Shown: positions 16,861 through 25,082 of the stretch, piece after piece
Position numbering within the stretch: the first letter of the stretch is position 1
Layout of the letters: each line of letters starts with the position of its first letter
Source of the DNA: Nocardia huaxiensis
GTDB taxonomy: Bacteria; Actinomycetota; Actinomycetes; Mycobacteriales; Mycobacteriaceae
DNA: 64,000 bases
NCBI RefSeq assembly: GCF_013744875.1
Contig: NZ_CP059399.1
Span: forward strand, 7,626,001-7,690,000
Reading direction: 5' to 3'
Notes under the pieces: generated by a model
Seen by the model: the letters and a program-made list of their open reading frames with translations, nothing else
Databases searched by the model: none
What the model was told of the DNA's origin: nothing
Translations under genes and position numbers: made by a program

Positions 16861-16937
16861 CCGGCCTGAGCGCACACTTTCGGCGGGGTTTCTGCCATTC
16901 CGACAGAATTCGCGCCGAAAGTGTTGGCTCAGGCCGG
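16861..16937. terminator. long nested palindrome between convergent clpP and XRE genes
   Basis: Left arm 16861-16885 (CCGGCCTGAGC, gc, ACACTTTCGGCG) pairs with right arm 16913-16937 (CGCCGAAAGTGT, tg, GCTCAGGCCGG), 23 of 25 positions matched. Inside the 27-base loop sits a second inverted repeat TTCTG / CAGAA. It should terminate both convergent transcripts; the inner repeat may be a protein site. Confidence 0.8.
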
Positions 16938-16989
16938 ATACCACCTGAAAATCACCTGTAGCCGAGGCCGTCGCGGTGCGAGCAGGGCG

Positions 16990-17388
16990 TCAGGCCGCGA
17001 GGGCCAAGAGCACCGGGCTGGAGGCGTAGCCGCGAGCCGAAGGCCGCGAGAGCGCGGCCAGGCGCTGCCGCTGCAACTCTTCGACCACCTGCTGGGTGAG
17101 TCCACCCAGTGTGGTCCCGAGCGCACCGGCCAGTGCCGCGATCATCTCGCTGGAAGGCTCTTTGCGCCCGCGCTCGACCTCGGACAGGTACTGCGGCGAA
17201 ATCCCGGCCCGCCCGGCTGTTTCGGTGAGCTTCTCCCCCTGATCGAGCCGCATGGCCCGCAAGCGCTCCCCGAGCACTTCCCGCCACAGCGGCTCACGCA
17301 CGGCCTGCTGCGGCTCACCCGCCCGGCGCGCTGCGGACTGTTCATCACGCCCGCCGGGAATCGAACGAAGTCGCGGTTGCTCGGACAT
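16990..17388 (-). CDS. XRE-family regulator with C-terminal ALAA (PopR/ClgR type)
   Basis: 132 residues. The helix-turn-helix lies at about 42-95 (LGERLRAMRLDQGEKLTETA, GISPQYLSEVERGRKEPSSEM). The protein ends ...LLALAA, and C-terminal Ala-Ala is the known ClpP degron in Streptomyces PopR and ClgR, activators of clpP operons. Placed convergently next to an accessory clpP pair, it is likely their regulator and possibly a substrate of the Clp machinery, giving feedback. PopR identity is inferred from context and the C-terminus. Confidence 0.85.
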   Translation of the reverse strand: MSEQPRLRSIPGGRDEQSAARRAGEPQQAVREPLWREVLGERLRAMRLDQGEKLTETAGRAGISPQYLSEVERGRKEPSSEMIAALAGALGTTLGGLTQQVVEELQRQRLAALSRPSARGYASSPVLLALAA

Positions 17389-17508
17389 ACACCGAGCCTA
17401 AAGTCAGCGCCCCGGAATCGCGCATCCTTACGCTCTGGGCGAACCGCGACCACGCGGGCGTACGCTGTCCCGCTGGGGGTTTGGGGGCTGGGCCCCCAAG
17501 CCTCCCTT

Positions 17509-17556
17509 GGGGTTTCAGGGGGCAACGCCCCTGAGAGTCCTCCCGAGAGTTCCGGG
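17509..17556 (-). repeat. dispersed 3'-end hairpin repeat, copy 1
   Basis: Contains the hairpin CAGGGG-GCAACG-CCCCTG (17516-17533) and an 18-base tail CCTCCCGAGAGTTCCGGG shared exactly with 36644-36661. Both copies begin within five bases of the stop codon of a minus-strand gene, so they act as transcript ends. A further hairpin TTGGGGG-CTGGG-CCCCCAA lies at 17481-17499. Confidence 0.7.
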
Positions 17557-17561
17557 GGAAC

Positions 17562-18029
17562 TCAGACCCGGCCGATGGCCGCGGCCATGACGCGCACGGC
17601 GGAGACCAGTCCGTCGATGAGTTCGCCCTGACGGAACGAGCTCAGCGCGGCGGTGGCGCCGAGCTGGCAGACCCGGTCGTTGGCGCGCTCGGCGACATCG
17701 CGGCCGGAGCGGACCTCGACGGCCTTGGCATTGGGGTCGACGGCGATGAGCACCGAACGCGCGGCTTCCGGGGTGCCCGGGAAGATGGCGTCCGCGCCGT
17801 GGGCGGAGTCCGAGCCGAGGTCGCCGATGAAGATGTTGAACCGCACCTTGGTGGCGCGGGTGGCGTCGGTGAGCGCGTTGTCCATGAGCAGGCGCTCGTG
17901 ATCGGTGAACGGCACCTCGGCGAAGTAGTCGCCGGCCTCGTGCACGCCGGAGACGCGTCCGCTGGTGGTGATGGCGTAGCCGTGCGGTAGGTCGGCTTCG
18001 TTCACCGCGGGCCAATTAGAACTTGCCAC
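17562..18029 (-). CDS. DUF5130 (TPM-like) family protein, Rv2468c-like
   Basis: 155 residues from GTG 18029. The sequence PFTDHERLLMDNAL, a segment with KVRFNIFIGDLGSDS and VLIAVDPNAKAVEVRSG resembles the DUF5130 family, related to TPM domains found in envelope proteins. No signal peptide is visible. In M. tuberculosis the counterpart follows pepN, as here. Its first 14 bases overlap the upstream small membrane protein gene, suggesting coupled translation. Function is unknown. Confidence 0.85.
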   Translation of the reverse strand: MASSNWPAVNEADLPHGYAITTSGRVSGVHEAGDYFAEVPFTDHERLLMDNALTDATRATKVRFNIFIGDLGSDSAHGADAIFPGTPEAARSVLIAVDPNAKAVEVRSGRDVAERANDRVCQLGATAALSSFRQGELIDGLVSAVRVMAAAIGRV

Positions 18030-18297
18030 TTGCCCGGCCTCCGATCAGGTCCGCCTCGGCGGAGTCGATAGCTGCATGGTTGCCATGCGATGCCTCATGG
18101 GTGTCGTGGTGCCCGGAACCGGTCACCTCGTCCATGGCGCTCCACAGCACCGGCGGCTCGGTCCACTGCGCACCGAGTTCGAAGTGTTCCGGCTTCTTGC
18201 CGGGAAGCGGCTTGCCGAGGAACGACAATCCGGCGATCACCAGATAGATCGCAAGCGGGATGCCGACGTAGATCAGCACTGTCTGGAGAATGCTCAC
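18016..18297 (-). CDS. small single-span membrane protein
   Basis: 93 residues from GTG 18297. One membrane helix near the N-terminus (ILQTVLIYVGIPLAIYLVIAG) is followed by FLGKPLPGKKPEHFELGAQW and a His/Asp/Ser-rich tail (GSGHHDTHEASHGNHAA). The family (N-terminal helix, GKxPxxFxLGxxW) is common in mycolate actinobacteria and has no assigned function. It is upstream of and overlaps the DUF5130 gene, so the pair probably works together. A longer ATG start at 18330 is possible but would precede the hydrophobic helix with polar residues. Confidence 0.75.
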   Translation of the reverse strand: MSILQTVLIYVGIPLAIYLVIAGLSFLGKPLPGKKPEHFELGAQWTEPPVLWSAMDEVTGSGHHDTHEASHGNHAAIDSAEADLIGGRASGKF

Positions 18298-18374
18298 GGC
18301 ACAACGGTAATCGATGGTCGGATCGACCACGCCGACCGGTAACCGTGCACGTGCACGTGTCGTGACAAACCGCT

Positions 18375-19949
18375 TCAGATCAGCCAGGCCGTTGAGTTTG
18401 CCGGAAGTTTCCTCGCACTAATCGGCGCACTCGCGAGCAACACCTCCCCCGCGGGCAGCGAGATCTGCGCGTCGGTCGCATTGAGCACACACAGCAGCCC
18501 GCCCTCCCGCCGGAAGGCCAGGCAGCCGGGCGGCGAGCCGTACCACTCCAGCCCCGGACCAGCGAATTCCGGCCGCACGGCCCGCAATTCGATGGCCATC
18601 CGATACAGCGACAGCATGGAATCCAGCCGCTCCAACTGCTTCTCCACCGTCACATTGGCCCACTCCGGCGGCATGGGCAGCCACGGCGCACCGGTGGTGA
18701 ATCCGAACGGTGGCCGCTCGCCCTCCCACGGCAGCGGCACCCGGCAACCGTCCCGGCCGCGCTCGACGCCCCCGGATCGCGCGAACGCCGGATCCCGCAG
18801 CGCCTCGTCGGGCAGGTCGTCCACGTTCGGCAGCCCCAATTCGGCGCCGTTGTAGACGAATACGGCCCCGGGCAACGCCATCTCCAGCATCATCATGGCC
18901 CGCGCCCGCGCCTGTCCCAACGCGCCGCCGCCGTAGCGGGTGACCTCGCGGGCAATATCGTGATTGGACAGCGTCCAGGTGGGGCTGGCGGCCACCAGCG
19001 CCACGGCCTGGATCGAGTTCTCGACGGCCGCGCGGATCTCATCGGGCTGGAACGGCGTCTCGGCCAGCCGGAAGTTGAAGGCCAGATGTAGTTCGTCGGG
19101 CCGCACGTACTCGCCGAAACGATTGTTGTCGTTGACCCACACCTCGCCGATGGCCACCGCGTGCGGGTACTCGTCCAGCACCTTGCGCAGCCGCCGATGA
19201 ATCCGGTGCACACCGGGATTGTTGAAGCGCGGGTCACTGTCGTCGTGCACGAGCATGCGGGTGTCGACGACCTCCATATCGGGCAGCCCGGCCGGTTTGG
19301 CCATGCCGTGCGCGACATCGATGCGGAAGCCGTCCACGCCGCGATCCAGCCAGAACCGCATGGTCTGCTCGAAATCCTCGGCAACCTCCGGGTTCTCCCA
19401 GTTCAGATCGGGTTGCTCCGGCGCGAAGATATGCAGATACCACTGGCCCGGCCGACCGTCGGCCTCCCGGATCCGAGTCCACGCCGGCCCGCCGAAGACG
19501 CTGGGCCAATTGTTCGGCGGCGCACCGCCATCGGGCCCGCGGCCGTCCCGGAAGATATACCGCTCCCGCTCCGGGCTACCCGGCCCCGCCGCGAGCGCCG
19601 CCCGGAACCACGGATGCTGATCGCTGCTGTGATTGGGCACCAGATCCATTGTGACCCGCATGCGCCGGTCGTGCGCCTCGGCGATGAGCTCGTCCATGGC
19701 CTCGAGCGACCCGAACAGCGGATCGATGTCACGCGGATCGGAGACGTCGTATCCGCCATCGGCCATGGGCGAGCGCATGATCGGGCAGATCCACAGCGCG
19801 TCCACCCCCAGCAGCTCCAGGTACCCGAGCTTGTCGCGCAGCCCACCCAGATCGCCGATGCCGTCCCCGTCGGAGTCCGCGAACGAGCGCGGATAGACCT
19901 GGTAGAACACGGCGGATCGCCACCACGGCGCGCCCTTCTCGTCTGTCAC
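18375..19949 (-). CDS. aglA: glycoside hydrolase family 13 alpha-glucosidase
   Basis: 524 residues from GTG 19949. GH13 motifs appear in order: VFYQVYPRSFADSDGDGIGD, DLVPNHSSDQHPWF, the nucleophile region DGFRIDVAH, the acid Glu in IGEVWV and LSNHDIAREVTRY. It is a cytosolic enzyme acting on alpha-linked oligosaccharides such as maltose, isomaltose or trehalose-derived sugars. The order with glbO follows Rv2470-Rv2471 of M. tuberculosis. An ATG at 20000 would add 17 residues without family resemblance. Confidence 0.93.
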   Translation of the reverse strand: MTDEKGAPWWRSAVFYQVYPRSFADSDGDGIGDLGGLRDKLGYLELLGVDALWICPIMRSPMADGGYDVSDPRDIDPLFGSLEAMDELIAEAHDRRMRVTMDLVPNHSSDQHPWFRAALAAGPGSPERERYIFRDGRGPDGGAPPNNWPSVFGGPAWTRIREADGRPGQWYLHIFAPEQPDLNWENPEVAEDFEQTMRFWLDRGVDGFRIDVAHGMAKPAGLPDMEVVDTRMLVHDDSDPRFNNPGVHRIHRRLRKVLDEYPHAVAIGEVWVNDNNRFGEYVRPDELHLAFNFRLAETPFQPDEIRAAVENSIQAVALVAASPTWTLSNHDIAREVTRYGGGALGQARARAMMMLEMALPGAVFVYNGAELGLPNVDDLPDEALRDPAFARSGGVERGRDGCRVPLPWEGERPPFGFTTGAPWLPMPPEWANVTVEKQLERLDSMLSLYRMAIELRAVRPEFAGPGLEWYGSPPGCLAFRREGGLLCVLNATDAQISLPAGEVLLASAPISARKLPANSTAWLI

Positions 19950-20082
19950 AGCGGTAATGGTGCCAAAGCAGACCGGTTCGTGCGGGCGCGTCGGCGACAC
20001 TTGTCCAGATTCAGCAAATGATCAGCTGACGTTCACTTGAACCGGAAACGCTGTGGGGGCCTGCGACTTCTGCGAAACGAAT

Positions 20083-20490
20083 TCAGAAGGGCGAGTTCAT
20101 GAGCGAATTCGCCGCCATCTCCAGGTAGTCGAGCAGCTGCTTGCGGTGCTGGTCGTCGAGCACCTCGGGCTCGATCTCCGCGACCGCGATGTGCATGGCG
20201 CGCAGCCAGGCATCGCGCTCGATCGGACCGACCTTGAACGGCTGATGCCGCATACGCAGCCGCGGATGCCCACGCTCGTCGGAGTACGTGCGCGGCCCAC
20301 CCCAGTACTGCTCGAGGAACATGCGCAGCCGCCGCTCCGCCGGACCGAGATCCTCCTCCGGATACAGCGGCCGCAGCACCTCGTCGTCCTTCACCTCGCG
20401 GTAGAACGCCGCCACCAGCCGCTGGAACGTATCCGCCCCGCCGACGGCCTCGTAGAAGGAAGTCGCAGTCTGCTGCTCACCCGAAGTCAC
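20083..20490 (-). CDS. glbO: group II truncated hemoglobin (trHbO)
   Basis: 135 residues from GTG 20490. [22 protein letters not shown] includes Tyr B10, LYPEEDL the CD loop Tyr, MRHQPFKVG the proximal His F8, and DAWLRAM Trp G8. These define trHbO, an oxygen-binding globin linked to respiration and peroxide handling. It is divergent from the HNH protein gene across a gap with an unusual inverted repeat. Upstream in-frame sequence is repeat-rich and is not counted as coding. Confidence 0.95.
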   Translation of the reverse strand: MTSGEQQTATSFYEAVGGADTFQRLVAAFYREVKDDEVLRPLYPEEDLGPAERRLRMFLEQYWGGPRTYSDERGHPRLRMRHQPFKVGPIERDAWLRAMHIAVAEIEPEVLDDQHRKQLLDYLEMAANSLMNSPF

Positions 20491-20538
20491 GTGTCCATTG
20501 TGCCCACACGAGCGAAAACATCGAGACACGAGCCCAAG

Positions 20539-20639
20539 GGTTCGCGGCCGTCCCGATTCTGGACTGACGGAGCGGGGGAGCGAAGCGGAGGAGCGGAGGA
20601 GCGGAGGAGGGAAGAATCGGGACTTCAGGGCCGCGAACC
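20539..20639. repeat. inverted repeat enclosing a purine-rich tandem repeat
   Basis: GGTTCGCGGCC-g-TCCCGATTCT (20539-20560) is complementary to AGAATCGGGA-cttcag-GGCCGCGAACC (20613-20639). The enclosed 52 bases are almost all purines on the plus strand, with GCGGAGGAG repeated about three times (20585-20610). It lies between the divergent glbO and HNH genes. Confidence 0.75.
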
Positions 20640-20783
20640 AGCCCGTAGTGAAACGGAGGGCAAATCGAGCACAGAATGTGCCCGACAATGTGTGAAATCA
20701 CCTCGCAAAGTGGCGCGTTCCATGGTCAACTGGGTGGCAGTCTGCCGAGATACCACACCATCGGACCGAATTGAAACCGGGGT

Positions 20784-21527
20784 ATGCGCATGAAGCAACG
20801 GCACGGCGGCCGTCACGGTCACCCGACAGCGCAACACGAGGCGCGCACGCATCGACAACTCCAGCCCGCCGACGTCCACAATCGTGGGTCGGGGGCTACT
20901 CCGCTGCATGTCTTGTCCGACCATTCGTATCCGGGTGCGCACCACGATCATGGTCATCACGATTCCGTCCATCACGCGCATCGCCCGCCCGAGCCGGCTC
21001 CCGGCTCCACCTGGTCCAAACGCCGCGTTCTGCTGCTGAACGCCACCTACGAGCCGCTCACCGCCCTGTCCGCGCGTCGCGCCATCGTGCTGCTGATCTG
21101 CGACAAGGCCGATACCGTGCACGACAATCCCGAAGGCCCGGTTGTCCATTCCGCCGGCACCTCGGTGGCGCTGCCCTCGGTCATCCGGTTGCGCACCTAT
21201 GTGCGTGTCCCCTACCGCGCTCGCGTGCCCATGACCCGTGCCGCCCTCATGCACCGTGATCGTTTCCGCTGCGCCTACTGCGGCGGCAAGGCCGAAACCA
21301 TCGACCATGTGATTCCGCGCAGTCGCGGGGGCGCGCATTCCTGGGAGAACTGCGTCGCCTCCTGCGCCCCGTGCAATCACCGCAAGGCCGACAAACTGCT
21401 GAGCGAACTCGGCTGGCAACTGCATCACCCGCTCGAATCCCCCAAGGGTCCGCACTGGCGGCTGCTCTCGGCCAGCTCCGAACTGGATCCCATGTGGTTG
21501 CAGTACCTCGGCGAGGGCGCGGCCTGA
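20784..21527 (+). CDS. HNH endonuclease-family protein with His-rich N-terminus (Rv2469c-like)
   Basis: 247 residues from ATG 20784. The C-terminal half holds an HNH_5 fold: FRCAYCGGKAETIDHVIPRSRGG and NCVASCAPCNHRKADK provide paired Cys zinc knots and the catalytic His. Residues 1-75 are rich in His (HHDHGHHDSVHHAH) and poorly structured; the true start could be nearer the conserved VLLLNATYEPL at about residue 82. The family accompanies glbO in mycobacteria, but no substrate is known. Confidence 0.88.
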   Translation: MRMKQRHGGRHGHPTAQHEARTHRQLQPADVHNRGSGATPLHVLSDHSYPGAHHDHGHHDSVHHAHRPPEPAPGSTWSKRRVLLLNATYEPLTALSARRAIVLLICDKADTVHDNPEGPVVHSAGTSVALPSVIRLRTYVRVPYRARVPMTRAALMHRDRFRCAYCGGKAETIDHVIPRSRGGAHSWENCVASCAPCNHRKADKLLSELGWQLHHPLESPKGPHWRLLSASSELDPMWLQYLGEGAA

Positions 21528-21531
21528 CGGT

Positions 21532-22113
21532 CTAGGTGGATTCGAGCACCATGGTGGCCCAGGTGCCCGGCTCCAGCGCCTGGAACAGATGCGGCAGATC
21601 GCCGGGATAGGCGATGTAGTCACCCGGGCCGAGCTCTTCGGGAGCCTCACTCAGGCCGACGAGAGCCCGGCCCGCACCGAGCACCACATGCTCCATGACG
21701 CCGGGCATGTGCGGCTCGGACCGCCGGGGTTCGCCGGGTTCGGCGGTGATGCGGTAGAAGTCGCGTCGCACATTGGGCGGCGCGGCCGACAGCAGAATCG
21801 ACCGGTAATCCGCGTGCTCGGAGAAGACCACCGTCCCCTCATCGGCCCGGATCACCTGCACGCGCGGCCGCGGCGGCAGCTCGAACAGCTGCGCGAACTG
21901 AATCCCCAGCGCCACACACAGCGCCCACAGCGTCTCCACACTGGGATTCCCCGCCCCCGACTCCAGTTGGGACAGAGTGGATTTCGCAATGCCCGCCCGC
22001 TTGGCCACCTCGGTCAGCGAGAGCCCGGCACGCGCCCGCTCCCGACGCAGCGCGGCGGCAATATGCTCCTGCGGATTCGCAGCAGCGGTCGGAGTGATGT
22101 CGTCGGCAGTCAT
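21532..22113 (-). CDS. XRE-family regulator with C-terminal cupin domain
   Basis: 193 residues from ATG 22113. The helix-turn-helix is at about 17-72 (LRRERARAGLSLTEVAKRAGIAKSTLSQLESG) and the cupin at about 115-190 (EPHMPGVMEHVVLGAGRALV, GPGDYIAYPGDLPHLFQAL). Such regulators often control small-molecule metabolism or an adjacent transporter; the Bcr/CflA exporter gene 99 bases upstream on the same strand is a likely partner. It converges on the HNH gene with a four-base gap. Confidence 0.92.
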   Translation of the reverse strand: MTADDITPTAAANPQEHIAAALRRERARAGLSLTEVAKRAGIAKSTLSQLESGAGNPSVETLWALCVALGIQFAQLFELPPRPRVQVIRADEGTVVFSEHADYRSILLSAAPPNVRRDFYRITAEPGEPRRSEPHMPGVMEHVVLGAGRALVGLSEAPEELGPGDYIAYPGDLPHLFQALEPGTWATMVLEST

Positions 22114-22212
22114 GATCGCCCCAGACGCTACCGTCCCGAGGTCACGAATGCCGCTACGGCAGGCGGACACTCGCCGCGCGGTCACGCACACCGATGAGGG
22201 GTTGCTCACCAC

Positions 22213-23424
22213 TCAACGCGCTGCGGCGACCGTGTTCGCCCCGCTCGCGCGGCCGCCGACACCGGTCCAACGTGCGAGGACCAGCGCCGCACAGCAGGGA
22301 AGAATGACCAGAGCGCACACCAGGGGCCTGGCGTCATGCGGCCCGGCAATGCCGACCATCGGCGCGATCATCCCGCCCAGGACGAACTGCGCCAAGCCCA
22401 GCAGGGCCGATGCGCTGCCCGCCGCCGCGGCCGGCACGGTGGACAACGCGAGCGACACGGTGTTCGGCATGATCACACCGATCGATGCGACGACCAGAAA
22501 GAACCCGGAAAGCAGAAGTGGCAGACCAACGTTGGCGAACACCGCGACGGCCGCGAGCACGCCGCCGACCACCGAGATCACCACACCGAAGGCCAGCACA
22601 GTGCGAGATGACCAGCGCTGGATGCTGTTCGCCACCCGACCGGCGACGATAATGCCCAACCCATTGACTGCGAAAACCACGCTGAATGCGGTAGGTGACA
22701 GCCCGTAGATCTCGCACAGGACGAACGGGGAACCCGCGATGTAGGCGAACATCGCCGCGAAGGACAACCCGCCGACCAGGGCGTAGCCGGCGAAGGTGGG
22801 TGCCGCGCTCACTCGCAGCAGTGTGCGGAGCATCGGAGTATCGCCGCGACCCGGATTCGTTTCCGGCAATCGCACGACGGCGACGACCAGCACGACGCTC
22901 AATCCCGCCATCACCAGGAACAGCCCACGCCACGAGGTCGCCTTCAGCAGCAGCCCGCCTGCCAGCGGCGCGAGAATCGGTGCGACTCCACTGATCTGCA
23001 TCAGCGTGCTGAAAAGGCGCGCGGCGCGAGCCCCCTCATGGAGGTCGCGCACGATCGCGCGGGCGATCACGATCGCCGCTCCGCCGGCGAGCCCCTGAAT
23101 CAGCCTGGCGACGATCAGCAATTCCACGCTCGGCGCAACCGTGCACAGCAGTGCGGCGAGCGCGTAGCTGCTCACCCCGATGAGCAGGGGCCGGCGTCGT
23201 CCGAAACGGTCGCTGCACGGACCCGCGATCGCCTGGCCGAGAGCCAAGCCGATCAGACACGCGGTCAGGGTCAGCTGAACCGAGGACGCCGCGGTGGCGA
23301 GCTCGCGGCTCAGGTCTGGTAACGCGGGCAGGTAGAGGTCGATCGACAGGGGACCGAGTGCGGTCAACGCCCCGAGGATCAGCGCGAGGCCGGGGACGGC
23401 CGGCCGGTGGACCTTGGTGGTCAC
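22213..23424 (-). CDS. Bcr/CflA-type MFS drug efflux transporter
   Basis: 403 residues from GTG 23424 behind GGAGCTC. About twelve membrane helices are visible. The motif SIDLYLPALPDLSREL at the first helix and GPCSDRFGRRRPLL (motif A) place it in the Bcr/CflA subfamily of drug:proton antiporters in the inner membrane. Substrates of the family include bicyclomycin and sulfonamides; the specific one is unknown. Probably regulated by the adjacent XRE-cupin protein. Confidence 0.93.
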   Translation of the reverse strand: MTTKVHRPAVPGLALILGALTALGPLSIDLYLPALPDLSRELATAASSVQLTLTACLIGLALGQAIAGPCSDRFGRRRPLLIGVSSYALAALLCTVAPSVELLIVARLIQGLAGGAAIVIARAIVRDLHEGARAARLFSTLMQISGVAPILAPLAGGLLLKATSWRGLFLVMAGLSVVLVVAVVRLPETNPGRGDTPMLRTLLRVSAAPTFAGYALVGGLSFAAMFAYIAGSPFVLCEIYGLSPTAFSVVFAVNGLGIIVAGRVANSIQRWSSRTVLAFGVVISVVGGVLAAVAVFANVGLPLLLSGFFLVVASIGVIMPNTVSLALSTVPAAAAGSASALLGLAQFVLGGMIAPMVGIAGPHDARPLVCALVILPCCAALVLARWTGVGGRASGANTVAAAR

Positions 23425-23438
23425 GGTGAGCTCCTGGC

Positions 23439-23466
23439 GAGCCTGCCCGCGGGTGCGGGCAGGCTC
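23439..23466 (-). terminator. hairpin terminator after the hydrolase-epimerase gene
   Basis: Perfect 12-bp stem GAGCCTGCCCGC / GCGGGCAGGCTC with loop GGGT, 12 bases beyond the stop of the fused gene on the minus strand and just upstream of the MFS start. Confidence 0.8.
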
Positions 23467-23477
23467 TGGGTCCGAGG

Positions 23478-24920
23478 TCAGTAGGAGACGGTGAAGCGTT
23501 CGCCGATGAACGAGCCTTCTTCGAGCGCGTCGACGATGGCGCTCGCGTAATCGCCTACGCTGATCCGGCTTTCACCGTTCGCATCGGCGATCGGCGTGTC
23601 GCGTGCCTGCGCCCGGTAGGTTCCGGTGGCCTCGCCGGGAACCAGGTGCACCGGCGGCGGGCTGACGTAGGACCAGCGGACCGCCGAGCCGGAGCGCCGG
23701 AAGATGTCCAGCGCCTCGGACTGGTCGCGTGCGGTCTCAAAGTATTGGGCGGGGAAGTCGGGAGCGTCGACGAAGCGCTGACCGGGCGCGTACTCGAGGC
23801 TGCCACCGCCGCCGAGGAACACCAATCGTTGCACCCCGGCCAGCGGGAGCGCCTCGAGCAGTGCCTCGGCGCCGCGGGGGACCAGCCGGTCGGCGCCTTT
23901 GATCGCGGCGACCACTGCGTCGTGTCCGGCGACCGCGCGGGTGATCGAGGCGACATCGGTCACGTCCATGGTGTCGCGGTCGAGCAGGGTGATCTGGATT
24001 CCGCGGGCCGCGGCTTCGCGGGCGACGGCACTGCCGAGGTTTCCGCGGCCACCGATGATGGCGAGTTTCATGGGCTTGTCCTCGAACAGGTCACCGACGA
24101 ATACGTCGATGAGGGGGGCGATCTCGGGCAGGTTCTCCTCGAGCGCGAAGTGCCCGGTCTCGAAGAGATGCACCTGAGCGGCGGGTAGGTCACGCAGGTA
24201 GGCATGCGCGCCTGCCTCAGGGAAGAAGGCGTCGTTGCGGCCCCACAAAATCAACGTCGGCGGCTGATGTTCGCGCAGCCAGCTCTGCCACTCGGCGTAG
24301 TGGGCGAGGTTGGTGTGGTAGTCCAGCGCGAGGGCGAGCTGGGCGTCCTTGCGGCCGGGTAGGTCGAGGAAGTGCTGGTCCAGGGTCCATCCGTCGGGCG
24401 CGATCAGCTCGGGTCGGGTGGTGCCGCCTTCGTACTGGCCACGGGTGACCGGCAGGGTGAACAGGTCACCGAGCGCGTCGGCGGGCGCGGCGATCGTTGC
24501 CCGGGCCATATCGGACAGGCCCTCGTCGTAGACGTTGGCGTTCTGCACGATCAGCCCGGCGATCGCCGCCGGGTTGCGGGTGGCCAGGCGCAATCCGATC
24601 GGGCCGCCGAAGTCGAAGGTGTAGAGCACGAATCGGTCCACCTCGAGTGCGGCGAGGAAACCTTCGACCACATCGGCGAGACGGTCGAAGGAGTACACGA
24701 AATCGGCCGGGGCTTCGGTGTGCCCGAACCCGGGATAGTCCGGGGCGACCAGGCGATACCGGGATCCGAGGGTGTCCATGAGGCGTCGGTACTGGTGTGA
24801 GGCGCTCGGGAAACCGTGCAGCAACAGCACGGGGATGCCGTCCTGGGGGCCGGTGTCGCGGTAGAAGACGCGGACCCCGTCGACGTCGACGAACCCGTGG
24901 GTGATGCGGGCGATGTTCAT
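23478..24920 (-). CDS. fused alpha/beta hydrolase and NAD(P)-dependent epimerase-like protein
   Basis: 480 residues from ATG 24920. Residues 1-280 form an alpha/beta hydrolase of the epoxide hydrolase/haloalkane dehalogenase type: LLLHGFP, nucleophile Asp103 in TFDFGGP, WGRNDAFFP, and His in ETGHFALEE. Residue 284 begins MKLAIIGGRGNLGSAV, a complete NAD(P)-binding Rossmann domain of the NmrA/SDR-like type running to the end. These are usually separate proteins; the internal ATG (24071) even keeps GAGGAC upstream. Substrates are unknown. It lies downstream of an NADH dehydrogenase-like gene and an ECF41-like sigma gene on the same strand. Confidence 0.9.
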   Translation of the reverse strand: MNIARITHGFVDVDGVRVFYRDTGPQDGIPVLLLHGFPSASHQYRRLMDTLGSRYRLVAPDYPGFGHTEAPADFVYSFDRLADVVEGFLAALEVDRFVLYTFDFGGPIGLRLATRNPAAIAGLIVQNANVYDEGLSDMARATIAAPADALGDLFTLPVTRGQYEGGTTRPELIAPDGWTLDQHFLDLPGRKDAQLALALDYHTNLAHYAEWQSWLREHQPPTLILWGRNDAFFPEAGAHAYLRDLPAAQVHLFETGHFALEENLPEIAPLIDVFVGDLFEDKPMKLAIIGGRGNLGSAVAREAAARGIQITLLDRDTMDVTDVASITRAVAGHDAVVAAIKGADRLVPRGAEALLEALPLAGVQRLVFLGGGGSLEYAPGQRFVDAPDFPAQYFETARDQSEALDIFRRSGSAVRWSYVSPPPVHLVPGEATGTYRAQARDTPIADANGESRISVGDYASAIVDALEEGSFIGERFTVSY

Positions 24921-25082
24921 GGATGGTTTCTTTCTGTCGATCACCGCTGGAGAACCGGTGAGCAGTGGATCGCCGACAGCGGTGACCTGGCCGGCGCTGT
25001 CAGTTGCCGCTGAACGGCTAAGGCGCACAGCGGAACTCGTTGGGAGGTGTGGGCCGATCCGCTTGTCGCGAGATCGTGTGTG

